DNA from: CAXRDE01 sp964342365
GTDB lineage: Bacteria; Cyanobacteriota; Sericytochromatia; UBA7694
Direction of reading: 5' to 3'
Assembly: GCA_964342365.1 (NCBI GenBank)
Contig: CAYFGW010000015.1
Coordinates: forward strand, 1 to 31,805
DNA length: 31,805 nucleotides
The first letter of the stretch is position 1, and every line of letters begins with the position of its first letter. Shown here piece by piece: positions 31,007-31,805 of the stretch. A program made the translations under genes and the position numbers. The notes beneath the pieces are model-generated. The model did no database searches and was not told the origin of the DNA. It was given only the letters and a program-made list of their open reading frames with translations.

Positions 31007-31805
31007 TGTCAGATTCCTCTTCTCCCATGCTCGCCTGTGAAGGCCTCGGCAAAGACTTTCTAATTTACCACAAAGCCCCCGGACTCATGGGGTCGATTCG
31101 CTCCTTTTTTGTACGAGAACACGAACGCAAGCACGCCGTCAAAGGCTTTGATTTGACGCTACAAAAAGGTGAGGTGGTGGGGTTATTAGGTCCCAACGGG
31201 GCTGGTAAAACCACCTTAATGAAAATGTTTACGGGTATTATTGTCCCCTCTCACGGCAGCCTGCGTATCGCCGGATACACGCCCCATGAGCGCAAAATGA
31301 TGTTTCGTCGCAAAATTGCGCTGGTGATGGGACAAAAATCCCAGCTCTGGTGGGATATTCCCGCCATGGACTCGTTTTTGCTGCTGCAAAAATACTACGA
31401 AATTGAAGAAAACATCTTTCAACAGCGACTGCATACTCTGGCGGAACTTCTGGACGTGAAACGACTCTTGCAGGTGCAGGTGCGTAAACTCTCGCTGGGC
31501 GAACGCATGAAAATGGAACTCATGGCCAGCTTAATGCACCAGCCGGACATGCTATTTTTAGACGAACCCACCATCGGCCTGGACGTGGTAGCCCAGCAGT
31601 CCATTCGAAAGTTTATTCTGAACTGGCAAAAAGAGTATCAGACCACGGTCATTTTGACCTCTCATTATATGGCGGACGTGGCCGCCCTCTGTCAGCGGAT
31701 TGTGCTGATTTTAGCAGGGCAAAAGCGTTTTGATGACTCGATTCAAGACTTTGAACGCATTCTGGGACAGCAAAAGTTTGTGAGCGTGGATTTTGAGACC
31801 CCGGT
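31006..31805 (+). CDS. ABC-2 type exporter ATP-binding protein, 3' end cut by window edge
   Basis: ATPase subunit that would energise an ABC-2 type export permease, peripheral on the cytosolic face. Translation from the ATG at 31006 gives about 266 residues before the window ends. Walker A is GLLGPNGAGKTTLMK, followed by the Q-loop region ALVMGQKSQLWWD, the signature LSLGERMKME (in place of LSGGQ), Walker B MLFLDEPTIGLD and the switch His in LTSHYMADV. LSLGERMKME and MGQKSQLWWD mark the subfamily whose partners are paired ABC-2 membrane proteins, expected just beyond the window. A later ATG at 31027 is possible, but the -10 spacing favours 31006. Confidence 0.93.
   Translation, partial: MSDSSSPMLACEGLGKDFLIYHKAPGLMGSIRSFFVREHERKHAVKGFDLTLQKGEVVGLLGPNGAGKTTLMKMFTGIIVPSHGSLRIAGYTPHERKMMFRRKIALVMGQKSQLWWDIPAMDSFLLLQKYYEIEENIFQQRLHTLAELLDVKRLLQVQVRKLSLGERMKMELMASLMHQPDMLFLDEPTIGLDVVAQQSIRKFILNWQKEYQTTVILTSHYMADVAALCQRIVLILAGQKRFDDSIQDFERILGQQKFVSVDFETP

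Noticed and set aside
1..31805. CRISPR arrays, tRNA or rRNA genes, transposases and att sites
   Set aside because: No spaced direct repeats, cloverleaf-like segments, transposase motifs or flanking direct repeats were noticed when reading both strands.

Overview
The window reads as a dense bacterial chromosome segment of moderate GC. There are no tRNA or rRNA genes, no CRISPR array, no insertion sequence, and no gene-free stretch longer than about 300 bases (the longest gaps are about 250 bases at 1968-2221 and about 220 bases at 22778-23000). Many lipoprotein signal peptides, a PilT retraction ATPase, glutathione enzymes and cyanobacterial-looking GroES/GroEL and LepB sequences suggest a non-photosynthetic, didermic relative of the Cyanobacteria (Vampirovibrionia/Melainabacteria type). 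That assignment rests on my recognition of protein styles, not on a tree.

Layout. 1-2076: groES-groEL on the minus strand behind a sigma70-like promoter and a CIRCE element. 2222-3675: a cysteine glutathione-peroxidase lipoprotein, convergent with a cysteine-free thioredoxin-fold lipoprotein. 3781-6770: a translationally coupled pair, an APP1-type phosphatidate phosphatase and a Cwh43-like membrane protein with a C-terminal EEP phosphodiesterase domain. 6843-10438: two tandem signal peptidases I, glutathione synthetase and an M20 metallodipeptidase. 10446-12641 (minus): a protein with a methyltransferase-like C-terminal half, and a FlgJ-like glucosaminidase. 12763-13752: malate dehydrogenase with a strong terminator. 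13832-15045 (minus): two unrecognised proteins. 15089-17501: two divergent citrate synthases, one carrying an N-terminal DNA-binding domain, around an operator-like palindrome. 17547-19522: pilT and a secreted TPR protein. 19524-21224 (minus): a Nudix-wHTH regulator of NrtR type with a degraded Nudix box, and a membrane-anchored Pro/Thr-rich protein. 21435-22777: a visibly AT-rich two-gene islet. 23001-26984: a degenerate PEP-utilising/rifampicin-phosphotransferase-like protein, hemD and a PP2A-like phosphoesterase. 26981-27349: a YjbR protein. 27539-30346: an operon of four secreted proteins that appear to be diverged paralogues of one another. 30350-31805: a secreted hypothetical protein and the start of an ABC-2 type exporter ATPase.

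Common threads. Thiol/peroxide chemistry (Gpx, GshB, M20 dipeptidase), central carbon metabolism (MDH, citrate synthases) and envelope biogenesis (signal peptidases, lipid phosphatase pair, lipoproteins, exporter) dominate. The most unusual items are the four-paralogue lipoprotein operon, the citrate-synthase/HTH fusion facing a citrate synthase across a palindrome, the RPH-like protein under a dyad-overlapped promoter, the coupled APP1/EEP pair, and a recurring arrangement in which a -10-like hexamer ends exactly 6 nt before the start codon, which predicts leaderless mRNAs.
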